In this document: piece after piece, positions 11,410-22,763 of the stretch
How the letters are laid out: each line of letters opens with the position of its first letter
Numbering within the stretch: the first letter of the stretch is position 1
Origin: Hygrophila difformis
Taxonomy: Eukaryota; Streptophyta; Magnoliopsida; Lamiales; Acanthaceae
DNA: 64,000 nucleotides
Reading direction: 5' to 3'
Assembly: GCA_030278955.1 (NCBI GenBank)
Contig: JAOANR010000014.1
Coordinates: forward strand, 15,936,068-16,000,067
The notes under the pieces: model-generated
Databases searched by the model: none
Told to the model about the DNA's origin: nothing
Seen by the model: the letters and a program-made list of their open reading frames with translations, nothing else
Position numbers and translations under genes: made by a program

Positions 11410-11855
11410 TGTTAAGGTCCCTCCTAATTAAGGCTTCTAGAATCATCTACATGATTCATATACTACCTTGAACTATCTTCTTCAATCCATAGAATTCTAG
11501 ATAGGACCAAAGAATTCTATATTAGTCCAATTTCCATAGGATTCTAGATTTGTAGAGAATTGTTCTAGAATGTTCATAGGCAAGTATAAATAGGTGGTGT
11601 GGTCATTTGCAAACACCACAACCAACCACAACACAATCACAAGCACACAATCACAACCACAACACCAAGAGTTGTAAGAGTTGTAAGTGTTGAAGAGTGA
11701 TCAATAAAAGCTCTTTCTTCATTTGAAGATCTATATTCATCTTTGAGAGTTTTCCTCATTCTTGAGAGAGAGTGCCACTATTATAGTGAGGATATCCAAC
11801 ACTTGCACACACACTTGGGAAAGAGTTCCGCTGCTAATACGTGTTCTTCCCAACA
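11410..11855 (+). repeat. 3' LTR of Copia B
   Basis: A 446-bp TG...CA repeat that follows the polypurine tract. It appears identical to the 5' LTR at 8378-8823, which points to very recent insertion. Confidence 0.93.
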
Positions 11856-11860
11856 CAATA

Positions 11861-14800
11861 CACCTTATGAACATGCTGCTGGAGTTTATCATATAGCAGG
11901 TAGCTCTTCTACTTTCTCTAATGGCCTGAATAAACATTGGTTGTTGGATTCAGGAGCAAGTTGTCACTTATGTGCCGATTTATCTCTTCTCCTTGAACCT
12001 CGGCCTTGTACTTGTTCTTCCCTTATCTACCTGCCAGATGGCTCCTTTAAATCTCCAACATACATAGGTTCCATTATGTTGACAGAAAACTTAATGGTTC
12101 CCAATGTATTTTATGTGCCAGGGGTTATTCTAAATTTAATATCCATTAGCCAACTGACTAAGGATCTTCATTGCTTGGCTATTTTTGATCCTTCTTCATG
12201 CATATTGCAGGACCTGAGAACTAGGAGATTCTTACTTAAAGCTACTCTACTAAATAAACTCTACACCTGTAACTGTAGATCAAGTAAGAAAGTATCTTCT
12301 CCATCTTTCATTTCAGCTGTTAATGATTCTAATTCTGAACTTGTTTGGCATTACAAACTTGGTCATCCTTTGTTTACTGTTATGTGTAAACTTGGTTTGA
12401 ATAATGGTCAATCTAATATCACTACTCCTTGTGACATTTGTCAATGTTCTAAGATGCATCGTTTGCCTTTTTATGACAGTACCTCTCATGCTTTACATGC
12501 TTTTGATTTGGTACATTGTGATCTTTGGGGACCATTTAACATTGTTGATAGGTCTAATTTTAGATACATGCTTACTATAGTGGATGATTTCTCTAGAGCA
12601 ACCTGGGTTATCCTTTTGCACTCCAAATCTGATACTACTGCTGCCCTCACCAATTTTTATCACCTTTGTTCAGAATCAATACCACTGCACCATTAAAGTT
12701 TTAAAGACTGATAATGGTTCAGAATTTTGTAACAAGAAATGCCACAGTCTTTTTACTAGTCTAGGCATCATACACCAAACCTCTTGTACCTATTCACCTC
12801 AACAAAATGGGAGGGTAGAGCGCAAACACCAACATCTTATCCAAGTTGTCAGAAGCTTAGTTCTTACCTCAGGACTTCCAAAAATTTATTGGGGTGATGC
12901 TATGCTTTGTGCAACCTACATTATAAATAGACTTCCAACCAAAATCCTTAAATGGCAATCTCCTTGTGAAGTTCTTCTGGGATCTAAACCTGACCTCTCA
13001 AATCTTCATACTTTTGGGTGCTTATGCTATATCAGAGACACATACCCCTTCTCTAGGAAAATTAGAAGCCAGAGGAATTAGAGGGGTTAATCTTGGTCCA
13101 GCATCTAATAAGAAAGGTCATGTCATTCTCCTATTAGACTCAAATAAAGTGGTAGTTTCTAGAGATGTTGTATTCTATGACACTCTTTTTCCCTTCAAGG
13201 ATGCATCTCAGAACAGTCAGCCTTGTCTTTCTCCTCAGCCAGCAGCCCCGCCTCCATACTTTTCCCACATACCTGACATCAACTCTCCTGAACTTCCCAC
13301 TGAAGTTCAGCCAGAAATAGCTTCTTCAAGAGAGCCCTCTGCTCCCTTGTCACATGTCCACTCACCAGTGGCCCCTCACAGGTCACTGAGTCAAACTTTA
13401 CATCCTTCATCTGCATCTCCTCATGATATGCAGAACACACATACCTCTAATGAAGTGTCCAGTGACTCTTCTACCTCTGTTGATTCATCCTCTATGAATC
13501 AACCTCATTCTACTGAGTGCACTGCCGTGCCACTTGTTCCTACATCCAATAGACAGCTCAGGCCAAGAGAAGGTCTCAAGAAACCTGCTCGATTCAAGGA
13601 TTACATCTGTACATCAGTTGCTGAAACAGATTCTGTTCCTCAGACTTATGAGCAAGCTCATGGTCATCCTCTTTGGGACAAAGCTATCCAAAATGAGTTG
13701 GATGCATTACTACTGAATCATACATGGGATCTAGTGAGGCTCCCACCTGGAAAACGACCAATTGGTTGCAAGTGGGTTTTTCGAATTAAGTACAACTCTG
13801 ATGGCACTCTAAACAAGCACAAGGCTAGACTTGTGGCCAAGGGATTTCATCAAAGACTCGGCCATGATTATAATGACTCTTTTGCACCTGTTGCCAAGAC
13901 AGTTAGTGTTCGATTAATCATTGCTCTTGCTGCTTCTTTTCACTGGAGTTTGACACAATTAGATATAAATAATGCCTTTCTTCATGGGGATCTGAATGAA
14001 GAGATATACATGACCTGTCCTCCGGGCCTGTCCGCTTCTCCAGGTGATGTTTGTCGGCTTAGAAGATCGTTGTATGGCTTGAAACAAGCCCCCCGACAAT
14101 GGTATTTTGCCCTGGCTGAATTCCTTACTCAGTCCGGTTTCCATTCCACTTATAGTGATCCATGCCTCTTTGTCAAGTTTACTACTGATGGTGTTGTTCT
14201 CTTAGTGGTGTATGTTGATGACATACTAGTGACAGGTGATGACTTGCAAGAAATCTCAGCAATCAAGAGTGGACTACATACTAAATTCACTATCAAAGAT
14301 CTAGGTGCTGCTGCCTACTTTCTTGGCCTCGAGATCACCTCTTCTACAGCAGGGTATTCTATTACTCAGACTAAGTATGCCACAGACCTTCTCACCGAGG
14401 TGGATCTCTCTCAGACTTCTCGAGCTCAGGCACCTGCTCCCCCAAATCTGTCACTCAGCTCTGATGGGGATTCATTTGACAATCCTCAGTTATACAGAAA
14501 GATGGTAGGGAAGCTACTTTATCTGGGTTTCTCAAGACCGGATTTGTACTACAGCGTTCAACAACTAAGTCAGTTTATGCATGCTCCATCAGTTCGACAT
14601 TGGCAAGGTGTGTTACAAGTTCTGTCTTATCTCAGAAGTACTCTATCTCTTGGTCTTTTCTACCCGTTTGGTGTCACTCTTGACTTGAGAGGATTTAGTG
14701 ATGCTGATTGGGGTAATTGCCCCTCCACTCGTCGCTCGCTTACTGGGTATTGTGTTTTCCTTGGAGATGCCCTGATCTCTTGGAAAACCAAGAAGCAAAA

Positions 14801-15200
14801 CGCAGTATCCCTGAGCACAACCGAGGCAGAGTATAGGAGTCTCGGTGCTGTTACTAAAGAATTGTTGTGGATCAAGTCCTTATTGCAAGAATTACGATTG
14901 TCCATCTCTCAGTCTCTTCCAGTCTTTTGTGACAATCAGTCGGCCATTCAACTCATAAAGAATTCTATGCATCACGAAAGGACAAAGCATATTGATGTCA
15001 AGTGTCATTTTATCCGGGATCACTACAAGAAAGGCACTATTAATCCTCTGTTTGTTTCTTCTTCCCATCAGTTGGCAGATTTTTTCACTAAGAGTCTTCC
15101 ACCAAAGCTGTTTCATTCCTTCCTCTCCAAGCTCAAGCTTTGGCAAGCTTCAGCTTGCGGGGGGGAGTGTTGGAGGTACATCTACATCTGGTGCATCTAA
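11861..15200 (+). pseudogene. pol of Copia A (protease, integrase, RT, RNase H), frameshifted
   Basis: After Copia B the pol region resumes with protease (WLLDSGASCH), an integrase zinc region and core (VHCDLWGPF, KTDNGSEFC, PQQNGRVERKH), RT (LTQLDINNAFLHGDLNEEIY, YVDDILVTG near 14211) and RNase H (SLSTTEAEY, HERTKHIDVKCHFIRD). The frame changes within a T run at about 12653-12658 and again near 13050-13062, so integrase is broken. RT and RNase H lie in one long open frame (12966-15200) that ends just inside the 3' LTR. The element is defective by itself. Confidence 0.88.
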
Positions 15201-15418
15201 AGGAAAGAAAGGGATCGGTTGATTGTTGATTTTCTACTGGATTGTTAATCTCCTTTTGGGCTAGCTTTTGTATTTAGCTTTCTTTTGTTGCTGGGCTTCT
15301 ATTATTTCTTTTTGTTCTCAGCCCATTTGTATTTATAGTCATGTACTTGAACTTTTCATTCTAATGAAATCACCGCCACTGTTTGTGCGGTTTCTCCCAA
15401 CTTTCTTCCGCTACAACA
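15168..15418 (+). repeat. 3' LTR of Copia A
   Basis: A 251-bp repeat preceded by the purine tract GCGGGGGGGAG and followed by target duplication CTACT. It is nearly identical to 6941-7192. Confidence 0.95.
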
Positions 15419-16402
15419 CTACTTCGCGTTGATCTTCAAGAATCCCTTTGTACACTATTCCATAACCGCCTTTCCCGAGTATGCAACCCTCAGCATAATT
15501 TTTGGTGGCCTTTTTAAGCTCTTCAGCAGTGAAAACTCTGGTTGACTCTATACTTGCTTCATTAGCAGAAAAGCGTTGCTCCAATAAAAAACCACCATTT
15601 TTTTCAAAGAATTTCTGTCTGAGTTTAATGAGTTTCCTCTTTTGAAGGGTGAAGTATATTAACATAAACCCAATTATGATTGTCAATAAACCGAAACCAA
15701 TGCCTGCATATACAAATTTTGGGATAAATGTTGAGGTTCAATTAATCACAGAGATAATAGCGATTTTAATAAAGTAGATGGAATGTATCCATTTACCTAA
15801 TGAGAACTTTATCACTGGGAATTGAGAAATCACTTTGTTGCAGCCACGACCATGTTTGGTGCCATCACCTTTGGATCCATTCTTGCAAGTACAATTGTAG
15901 CTACCTGGGGTATTGATGCAACTCGCATTTGGATCACATGGACTATTCTCCTCACATTCATTTATCTCTGCAAATCAGAAGTTGGGATCAGAAAATTATA
16001 CAAATGTTAAAAAAGAATTTTAACTCTGAATATTGTAGTCGTTTCAACTCTCTAACTATACATTCCCTCTCGTCCTTTGCATGCGTCATTATGATTGAGC
16101 TTCAATTGTAACCAAAAGAAACATGGGCACATTCTACAAATAGAAAAAAAAAACAAAAGAAAATATTGTGACCTGTGCAGCCTGGATAGACATATGGATT
16201 ACCCCCATATCCTGTAGAGCAGTTGCACCGATATCCGTTGCCAATTTCTGTGTCAGCGTCCACACAGTTACTATTGTTGAGGCATGCATAATCTTTGGTT
16301 TTCTGAGCTTCAGAGCAAGTTTGGTTCCCGATCCTCCAGTCCAGCACCATCGGGACATTTTCCATGGTGGTATTTTCAAAAGATTCGTCCTTGAGATCAG
16401 AT

Positions 16403-17161
16403 CAGTGTCACATAATTCGGAATCCGCTTCGGTACGAGGGATGAAATTCGATTCGCAATTCGCTAGTTAGAAAAATTTTGATTCGCTAGGAGTATACTTC
16501 TTCAATTCGCTTTTTTAATTATAATTCGATGCTTAGATTCATAAATATTTATTATTTCACCCTACACATTGCATGAACAAGAATAGAATATGGAAAATGA
16601 AAGAAAAAAGAAAGAAAGAAGGAAGAAAGAATTAAATAAGAAAGAAAAAAGAAAAAAAAGAAGAAATAAAAAACTCTGGGAAGCTAAAAACAATGATTAC
16701 GTACAAAAGAGATATGAATAGACCGGATAATAAAATGTTAGTAGTATTAAATGTTTGTAGACCGGATAATAAATAGTATCTAGGGAGGATAGTTACTGTT
16801 CATATTCCCCATCTCCCTCTCTTCCCGCTGCCTACTTCTGATTTCTGCTCCTCTCCTCTCTTCCCATTGCGTCTGTTCCCAGCTGCGCCGCCGGGTTTCG
16901 CAACCCACTTCTCCCTCTCTTCCCCCATTGCACCTCTCCCCACTGCCCTGCTTGGTTCAGCGACCCATTTCTACCCCCGTCGCGCCTGTTCCGCCGCTCC
17001 CTTCTCTATGGTAGCTGCCATATCTGTGTTTGTTTTTGGTTCGCTCATTTTGCCGTTTTGAATCGCGATTTCAGGCGATTCAGTTCGCTAGCGAACCCCG
17101 ATTGGGTTCGAACGAATTGATTCGCAATTCGCTGGTGTCTTCAGCGAATTATGTTACACTG
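16403..17161. mobile_element. Non-autonomous hAT-type element in exon 1 of WAK gene B
   Basis: The 759-bp insert is flanked by the perfect 8-bp duplication GATCAGAT (16395-16402, 17162-17169). Its ends form inverted repeats CAGTGTCACATAATTCG and CAGTGTAACATAATTCG. The 8-bp duplication and CAGTG termini are hAT features. Subterminal words such as ATTCGCAATTCGCT recur near both ends, as expected for transposase-binding sites. The middle holds a purine-rich stretch (about 16600-16665) and a pyrimidine/GC-rich degenerate tandem repeat (about 16800-17010). There is no transposase. Confidence 0.9.
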
Positions 17162-17918
17162 GATCAGATGTTTGCAATATGAAGCTGTCCTGGTCTGCTA
17201 CAAAGGCATAGAAACAAGGGTTAAAGAATGACACATCTGTCGTATTATCTTTCTTGTACACCGAAACATTAAAAGCCCATAGGCCCTTTGGGATGGAAAT
17301 TTGATTGCACCCAACTCCTTTACAAGGTCCTTCAAAGACACCCTCTTTTCCATTACAACTAGAACTGCATCCACTGATGAAGTCACTACTCCAACCAGTT
17401 GCTGATATTTCACCATAAGCATTACAACCTACAACATAAAACTTATTTGCCTCCGACAAGGTAAGTTGTGCGCCCAAATAGAACCGGTTCTCAAATTGGT
17501 TGGTCACTCTGCCAAATCGGTCAAAACATTTATAAGACGGCCAGCGCTTTACCGTTATTTGGGAGTCGGAAATATCAATTACTTCAATACGTGATGTTAC
17601 TAAAAATGCCTTCGGAGGGTTGAAAGAAATATTGCAGTTGATATCAAACAGTCGATGTATGGAACAACCAGAACGTAGGCCAACGCCAAATGGATATGGA
17701 ACAGTTAAGTTTCCACACGTTCGTTGGCATCCAGGCAGAGTTATGTTGGCAGGTTTTGTGATGGTTGAGTTGGTTTTGGAACAATTTACAAGTAGCCATT
17801 GAAGCCTTACAAAATGAAAGAAAAGATAATACAAAAGAAAGCTTCTCATCATGTTTAGTAATTTTGGTTTTAAGCTAAAACAGATTTGCAGGCATAATCC
17901 TTTCAACACTCATTAGCC

Positions 17919-17926
17919 TTTATATA
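17919..17926 (-). promoter_or_regulatory. TATA box of WAK gene B
   Basis: TATATAAA on the minus strand, about 70 bp upstream of the ATG at 17852. It lies in the block CCTTTATATAGGCAAAAGTT, which is conserved before genes B, C and D. Confidence 0.6.
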
Positions 17927-18850
17927 GGCAAAAGTTTCTGTACTCTCCAGAAAGTATACTGATGTACGAGCCTCGATTTAGCACACACTTTTTATTAGGA
18001 AAAGGAAATTGCATAAGCTAAAATAAAGCAACTTGGAGTCTTGAACCATAGGGTGTAAAATAATTCCCAAGACAACATTATCTATGATGAAGATCTGATC
18101 TAGTCAACGAATTTACAATCCTCGAAACAGCCAACAGTTTTATGCTAATGGATTCACAATTAGAATGATCCTCTGAACAATTCTTCTTGATTTGTATGGG
18201 CAAAAAACGTTTCTGTATATGCTCCAACAATTGCTTGTGAGCCTCAATTTCACAAACTTGCATTTTTTAAAATCTGCAGAAGCTCCAATAAGGCCATTTG
18301 CAACAAGAAAACAATGGCTGGCATCAAGTCATTCTCAAATTAGCAAATACCATGAGCATGATCTATTCAAGGAGTTTACAATCGTATGCCATGACATGTA
18401 ACGATGGAGTACCGTTGACATGACATGGTAGGAGACTCTCCGAAATGAAGAGGGTGTTTTGATACTAACACAACTTTCTCTGGTCAAGCATTTTGGCCTG
18501 CAGTAATTATGCAATTGATAACCTGTTAAGTCTTATAGGGCGTGCTTAAGTTAGATCAAAGCACACTAGAAATACTTCATGTTGATTTGTGGGATTAGTC
18601 TTCCAATCTGACATAACAAATCACCAGTGGCGTAACACCGTATTTTTCATTTTCGCCGAAAATAAAAGTGTTTTATATAACAATTGATTGAGGTATATAA
18701 CAACTAAAAGAAAAAAAGCGATGCAACTAAAACACATAAAAGTTTGATTGATCAATCATAAACATAAGTGCACTGCTTAAGAAAACAAATTATGCCAAAA
18801 TACAAATCAACCCTAACTAAAAGCATATTAGCGATTCATATATAGCAAAT
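17927..18850 (-). promoter_or_regulatory. Duplicated upstream region of WAK gene B
   Basis: Non-coding. From about 18090 to 18460 it matches the upstream region of gene C (about 36170-36570), sharing for example CAACAATTGCTTGTGAGCCT. From 18460 to 18850 it is AT-rich, and I can support nothing else there. Confidence 0.5.
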
Positions 18851-19680
18851 TAAGAGGCTGTCTGGTTTATCTTTTTTTTTTTTTTCTTCCTTCTCCAAAA
18901 AGTTCTTTTTTTATTTTGTCTAGCGGTTTGTTTTGTTTTTTTTAAAAAAAATTAAAGGAGAAACAAAAGTTGAAAATCTCTTTTTTTTTAAAAAAAAAAG
19001 TAAGTCGGGGGCTACTTTTTAAAAAAAAAGAGCATTTTAGGTATAAAAATACAAAAATATCCCTATTTAATAAGGAAATAAAGGAAAAAAAAACAATATC
19101 ATCCCACAACATTCGTATGTTTCTCAAATGGTCCCATAATTTTGCAGTTCACTTAATTAATCCATCCAATATGTTTGCTAATCATCGCCCAAATGATCCC
19201 ATCGGAGGTTAATCGCGAGGATTAACGGATTAATCATCCCGCAACTTTCTTCCGTTTCTCAAATGGTCTCATAATTAACCCATTAATCCTTGCGACACGT
19301 CAGCCTGAGAGATCATTAAACTCGGATGGGATCATTTGGGCTAGAATTAGCAAACATATTGGATGGATTAAGTGAACTGCAAAATTATGGGACCATTTAA
19401 GAAACATACGAAAGTTGTGGGATGATTTTGACATTTTTTCCAGGAAATAAAATAAATGATAAATATCCTTATAAGATTTATGTCTCTTTTAGTAATTTTA
19501 ATACATAAGAATTCATTTTACGCACAATTCATCCAAACATGTTTCCGTTGAAATGCAACTTTAATAATATCCATCCAAATAATTATTTGGGTTGTTTTTG
19601 CTTTTAATTTCTCCTTTCTCCTTTCTCTTTTTTTTTTACTGACTTCTCATTTTTTTCAAAAGCCAAAACAATCAGGCCTC
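18851..19680. mobile_element. Possible MITE-like repeat enclosing a foldback element
   Basis: The outer ends look weakly inverted (GAGGCTGTCTGGTTTATC on the left; complement of CCAAAACAATCAGGCCTC on the right), with inner A/T homopolymer arms. No clear target duplication is seen. The 359-bp foldback element 19083-19441 is nested inside. Confidence 0.35.
19083..19441. mobile_element. Foldback MITE with 10-bp target duplication
   Basis: A 359-bp element with ends GGAAAAAAAAACAATATC and the complementary ATTTTTTCC, flanked by AGGAAATAAA at 19073-19082 and 19442-19451. The arms pair over most of their length (CCCATAATTTTGCAGTTCAC and its complement). It belongs to the family at 39686, 32812 and 42194. 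Confidence 0.82.
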
Positions 19681-19748
19681 TTTGTTTTAGCTTATTTTTG
19701 CTCCTTTAAACTTTTGTTACCAAAAGTCATTTTGAATTTTTTTTAAAT

Positions 19749-20064
19749 GGTCACTTGTGTGTGATCAATAGGTACCAATCTTGATGCTCCAAAATATGTT
19801 ATTTTATAGTGTACGACTCATCTAGAAATATATTTGGTGACTTTATATCTCTATCTATGGATAATAGGAATCGCTGAATGAAGATAAGCAAGTGCACCGG
19901 TAGCCTCTGCAGCAATCCTCAATACAAATGCCAACAGAAGGGTAAGGCATTTTGAAGCCAAAATGTTCTTTATCCTTACTTGGGGGTCGGAAATATCAAT
20001 TATTTCAAGATTTGATCGTCCTCGAAATGCCTTGGGAGGGTTGAAAGAAGTATTGCAGTTGATA
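19749..20064 (-). pseudogene. Scrambled WAK relic: kinase fragment next to exon 1 fragment
   Basis: Bases 19749-19921 match, on the minus strand, the kinase segment from the [12 protein letters not shown] helix through the activation-loop start ([13 protein letters not shown] region), with small indels and a lost frame. Bases 19951-20064 match the GUB_WAK part of exon 1 (FNPPKAF, IIDISDPQV). The two blocks are about 30 bp apart, although they are kilobases apart in intact genes. The relic is therefore a rearranged or deletion-fused copy. Confidence 0.8.
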
Positions 20065-20612
20065 TATATATGTTGTGGAATAATAGAGCTATTAATTAAA
20101 CAATAAATTAAAGAGAAAACCGAGATTTAACGAGATTCGGCACAAATATGCCTATGTCCTCCGGGCCCCACCGAATATTATTTCACTATAATGTGCGCCA
20201 GAGGCGGAGTTAAGTTGATGAAACCGTTGATCGGTTCCTCTGTATGCACTACAACACGGAGGGGGAGTCTGCTACTGGAAGTCTGCTGCTGAAGGGTAAC
20301 TCTTTTAATCTTATTTGTGTTCTGTTAAATTGTTGGAACTGTTGTGTGAACTGCTTTTGGATATTGCACTATGGCCTGTAATAATTAAATATCTGATGCT
20401 ATAATTGTTTATTGCCGTGTGTTGTTTTGGATGTACATGCTCCTGATAGGCATTTTGTACGGAGCATTAGTATAGTTTGTCATGAAATGGGGATCAATGT
20501 AATTGGTGGTTGGGATGAATAGGATGATTTCATTACTGAGTTTGAGCTATTTGTTTAGATATCGGTTTGATCAACTAATGTACTGGCCACACTCTGCTAA
20601 AAAGGAGGAGAT
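20065..20612 (+). mobile_element. LTR-retroelement remnants upstream of a SIRE-like LTR
   Basis: The segment starts TGTTGTGGAATAATAGAGC, which resembles a Copia LTR edge, and ends with the purine tract AAAAAGGAGGAGAT directly before the LTR at 20613. No gag or pol domain is recognisable. It is probably the degraded 3' internal part of one element plus an LTR piece of another. Confidence 0.45.
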
Positions 20613-21529
20613 TGTTGGGAACCAGTTTTGAGCAAATGTGTTCACAACCAATGTCTGGACTAATTTATTGGACCAACCACTCCATTATTCGACAAACTAT
20701 TTAAAGAAGGAGAAGCTGGTGAATCTGCATGCGATTATCTTCAACGGTCAGCTGATTCTTTACCCGGATCGTGTTCAAGAAGTATGGAAACTAAGATCTC
20801 GTATTTCGGACAACTCCATTCTAGGGAAGGAAGAATTATGGTAATAATATCTTACCTTAGAATGGAGGTTGTTGCTCACTTCAAATATGGAGGCCGAGGA
20901 ATGAACAAGCACGGCTTCTGGATTAATTCTCTGTCAAGCCATTTTGAGCATTCCTTCCGAAGTGAGAAAAATTATCCCTTCTCGTGTTCGTGACTATACT
21001 ATCTTGAAGGGAAATATTCGAACAACACGGCCTTGGCTAATTTGGTCGAAATTATGCTACCGTAATCTTGATTGAAGTCGACGAATTAAGTCAAGGATTC
21101 CAAGGAGTCGTCAATAAACGAGCTTAAAAGACTTCAACTCTTGAAGGATGGTTTGCCAACAGGTTTCGGTCAAGGGTAACTTGAAGGAGGAGCCTTCAAG
21201 GGATTGGAGGAAGATTGGGAAGATCTTCACCAAAACAAGGGGTCTTTTGGTTCGACAATTCAACCGCTTGGAGATTGGAGTTGGGCAAACTAAATCACTA
21301 TTGTTTGGATTGTGGATCGAGTTAAACAAGTAGTGAAACCTCCTGGATTGGTATCCCCCAGATGTAGGCTTGTGCCGAACTGGGTCAACAAATCTCTGAG
21401 TTCGTTTATTTTTCAATTTACTTATATTCCGCTGCATTTTATTTTAAAACTGAATAACGTGTCCATGAAAGGTGTTTGAAATAGTTTACAGGACTAATAT
21501 ACTGGTTATCCTAGCAAACGGACCTAACA
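20613..21529 (+). repeat. SIRE-like Copia LTR (3' LTR of a degraded element)
   Basis: A 917-bp block bounded by TGTTGGGAAC and CCTAACA, preceded by a polypurine tract. It contains the motif GGATTGGTATCCCCCAGATG followed by CCGAACTGGGTC, shared in opposite orientation with the LTRs of Copia C, so it belongs to the same lineage. Open frames inside are short and not coding. A matching 5' LTR is not in the window. Confidence 0.65.
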
Positions 21530-21695
21530 GGTGACAAAGGGGAGAGGACTGTAATAGAATTCAAACTCCGAACCCTAATGTCATGAGCCAGAGGCTCAAA
21601 TCAATGTGCCATAGAAAGCATTAATCGTCATTCCAATTTCACACCAGATATATTATGATGTACACTACTGCTGACCGAATGTAACAAATATTAAC

Positions 21696-21743
21696 TTTTT
21701 TTTTTTTTTTTTTTCGAAGCCAAAGCCAGAAAACAATAGAAAC
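21696..21743 (-). mobile_element. Tiny retroposon with poly-A tail and 13-bp target duplication
   Basis: A 48-bp insert, read on the minus strand, ends CTGGCTTTGGCTTCG plus poly-A. It is flanked by AACAAATATTAAC on both sides (21683-21695, 21744-21756). This is a severely 5'-truncated LINE or SINE insertion. Confidence 0.7.
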
Positions 21744-22763
21744 AACAAATATTAACTTGGAAGAGCATATTATAAGTTTAAGAAAATTTTATTACAAGCA
21801 TTTATGGACAATATCCAACAACTAGAATTCAAAAGGGAACAGTAAAACCAAGCATAGCATACCAAATTGTTTACTAAAACAAATGAAACACTTAAAGATT
21901 AAGAAATCATCCCGTCAATGAGCCTCAGTAAGTGTTTCCATTTACTGAGGGCTGTTTATTGATTGACTGCTGCTCAAACCATGTTGTCTAGAGTGCTCTT
22001 CAGTCCCGATTTCTTGATCCACTGAAACTGGGTATAAATCAGCATTTTCCCGTGTGCTATCTCCTCGCATTTCTTCCTCTTCCCCAGATTGTAACTTATA
22101 CTTCCTCAACTTTTCCAACTCCATTGATACATCCTTCATTGTTGGCCTTTCTTTTCCATGTAACATGACGCATCTACTAATGAGTTTAGCCACTGCAACA
22201 ACTTGCTTCAAACTCCCTTCCCGCAGAATTCTTGGTTCCACTATTTGGGAAAGGCGAGTCGTTTCCACAGACACTGCGAAGTAGGTGGACAGATTCCTAT
22301 ATTCTCCTGCGTTCTCTGATGTGATAATTGGTTTCTCCCCTGTAAATAGCTCTGCCAAAACCACACCAAAACTATATACATCACTTTTGTCCGTCAATTG
22401 GCTTGTATGGAAATATTCAGGATCAAGATAACCAAGCGTTCCCTGAATAAGAGTGGTCACATGTGTCTGATCAAAAGGTACCAGTTTTGATACTCCAAAG
22501 TCTGCTATTTTTGCAGTGTACGACTCATCTAGCAATATATTGGCTGACTTTATGTCTCTATGGATAATAGGAATATCTAAATCAGAATGAAGATGAGCAA
22601 GTGCACGGGCAGCCTCTGCAGCAATCCTCAATCGATTTTCCCAAGAAAACCATGGCATCTCCAAGCTGTTGTGGATGTGGTAAAGTAATGTACCATTTGA
22701 GACATATTCATAAACTAATAAAGGAACTTTTACCTCCAAACAACAGCCCAAAAGTTTAACAAC

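Larger units (their letters stand above)
8378..11855 (+). mobile_element. Copia B, internally deleted LTR retrotransposon nested in Copia A
   Basis: It begins TGTTAAGGTC and ends TTCCCAACA, and is flanked by the 5-bp duplication CAATA (8373-8377, 11856-11860) in the gag/pol region of Copia A. The LTRs are 446 bp each (8378-8823, 11410-11855), and I see no difference between them. The primer-binding site TGGTATCAGAGC is at 8827-8838, and the polypurine tract GGGAAGGGGGAGA precedes the 3' LTR. It keeps most of gag and all of RT/RNase H. The zinc knuckle, protease and nearly all of integrase are missing through one deletion at about 9478. Confidence 0.95.
6941..15418 (+). mobile_element. Copia A, LTR retrotransposon inserted in WAK gene B exon 3
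   Basis: The element begins TGTTGGAGGT and ends CTACAACA, and is flanked by the 5-bp duplication CTACT (6936-6940, 15419-15423). It has a 252-bp 5' LTR, a primer-binding site TGGTATCAGAGC at 7193-7204 matching initiator tRNA-Met, and a polypurine tract just before the 3' LTR at 15168. The order gag, protease, integrase, RT, RNase H is that of Ty1/Copia. Its length includes the nested Copia B (8378-11855). The two LTRs differ by one substitution and one single-base indel, so insertion is recent, although the coding region is frameshifted in several places. Confidence 0.95.
6019..17852 (-). pseudogene. WAK-like gene B, disrupted by Copia and hAT insertions and a stop codon
   Basis: Exon 1 runs from the ATG at 17852 to 16173 and is interrupted by the hAT element 16403-17161. 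Exon 2 (calcium-binding EGF) is 15797-15967. Exon 3 runs from 15703 (transmembrane [14 protein letters not shown]) to the stop at 6019, interrupted by Copia A (6941-15418) just before the VAIKK lysine. The pieces carry the signal peptide, GUB_WAK, two EGF modules, the glycine-rich loop GKGGYG, HRD, DFG and DPEYF motifs. A third lesion is an in-frame TGA at 6715-6717, where paralogues have CGA ([10 protein letters not shown]). The gene cannot give a full receptor. A conserved TATA box lies at 17919-17926. Apart from the stop codon, the coding sequence across the pieces looks well preserved. Confidence 0.9.

Noticed and set aside
11743..12696. Frame starting inside the Copia B LTR and running into Copia A protease
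   Set aside because: The N-terminal part is LTR sequence that happens to be open; the real protease region starts after 11861.
13534..15222. Alternative-frame ORFs within the RT/RNase H of Copia A
   Set aside because: Shadows of the real pol frame.
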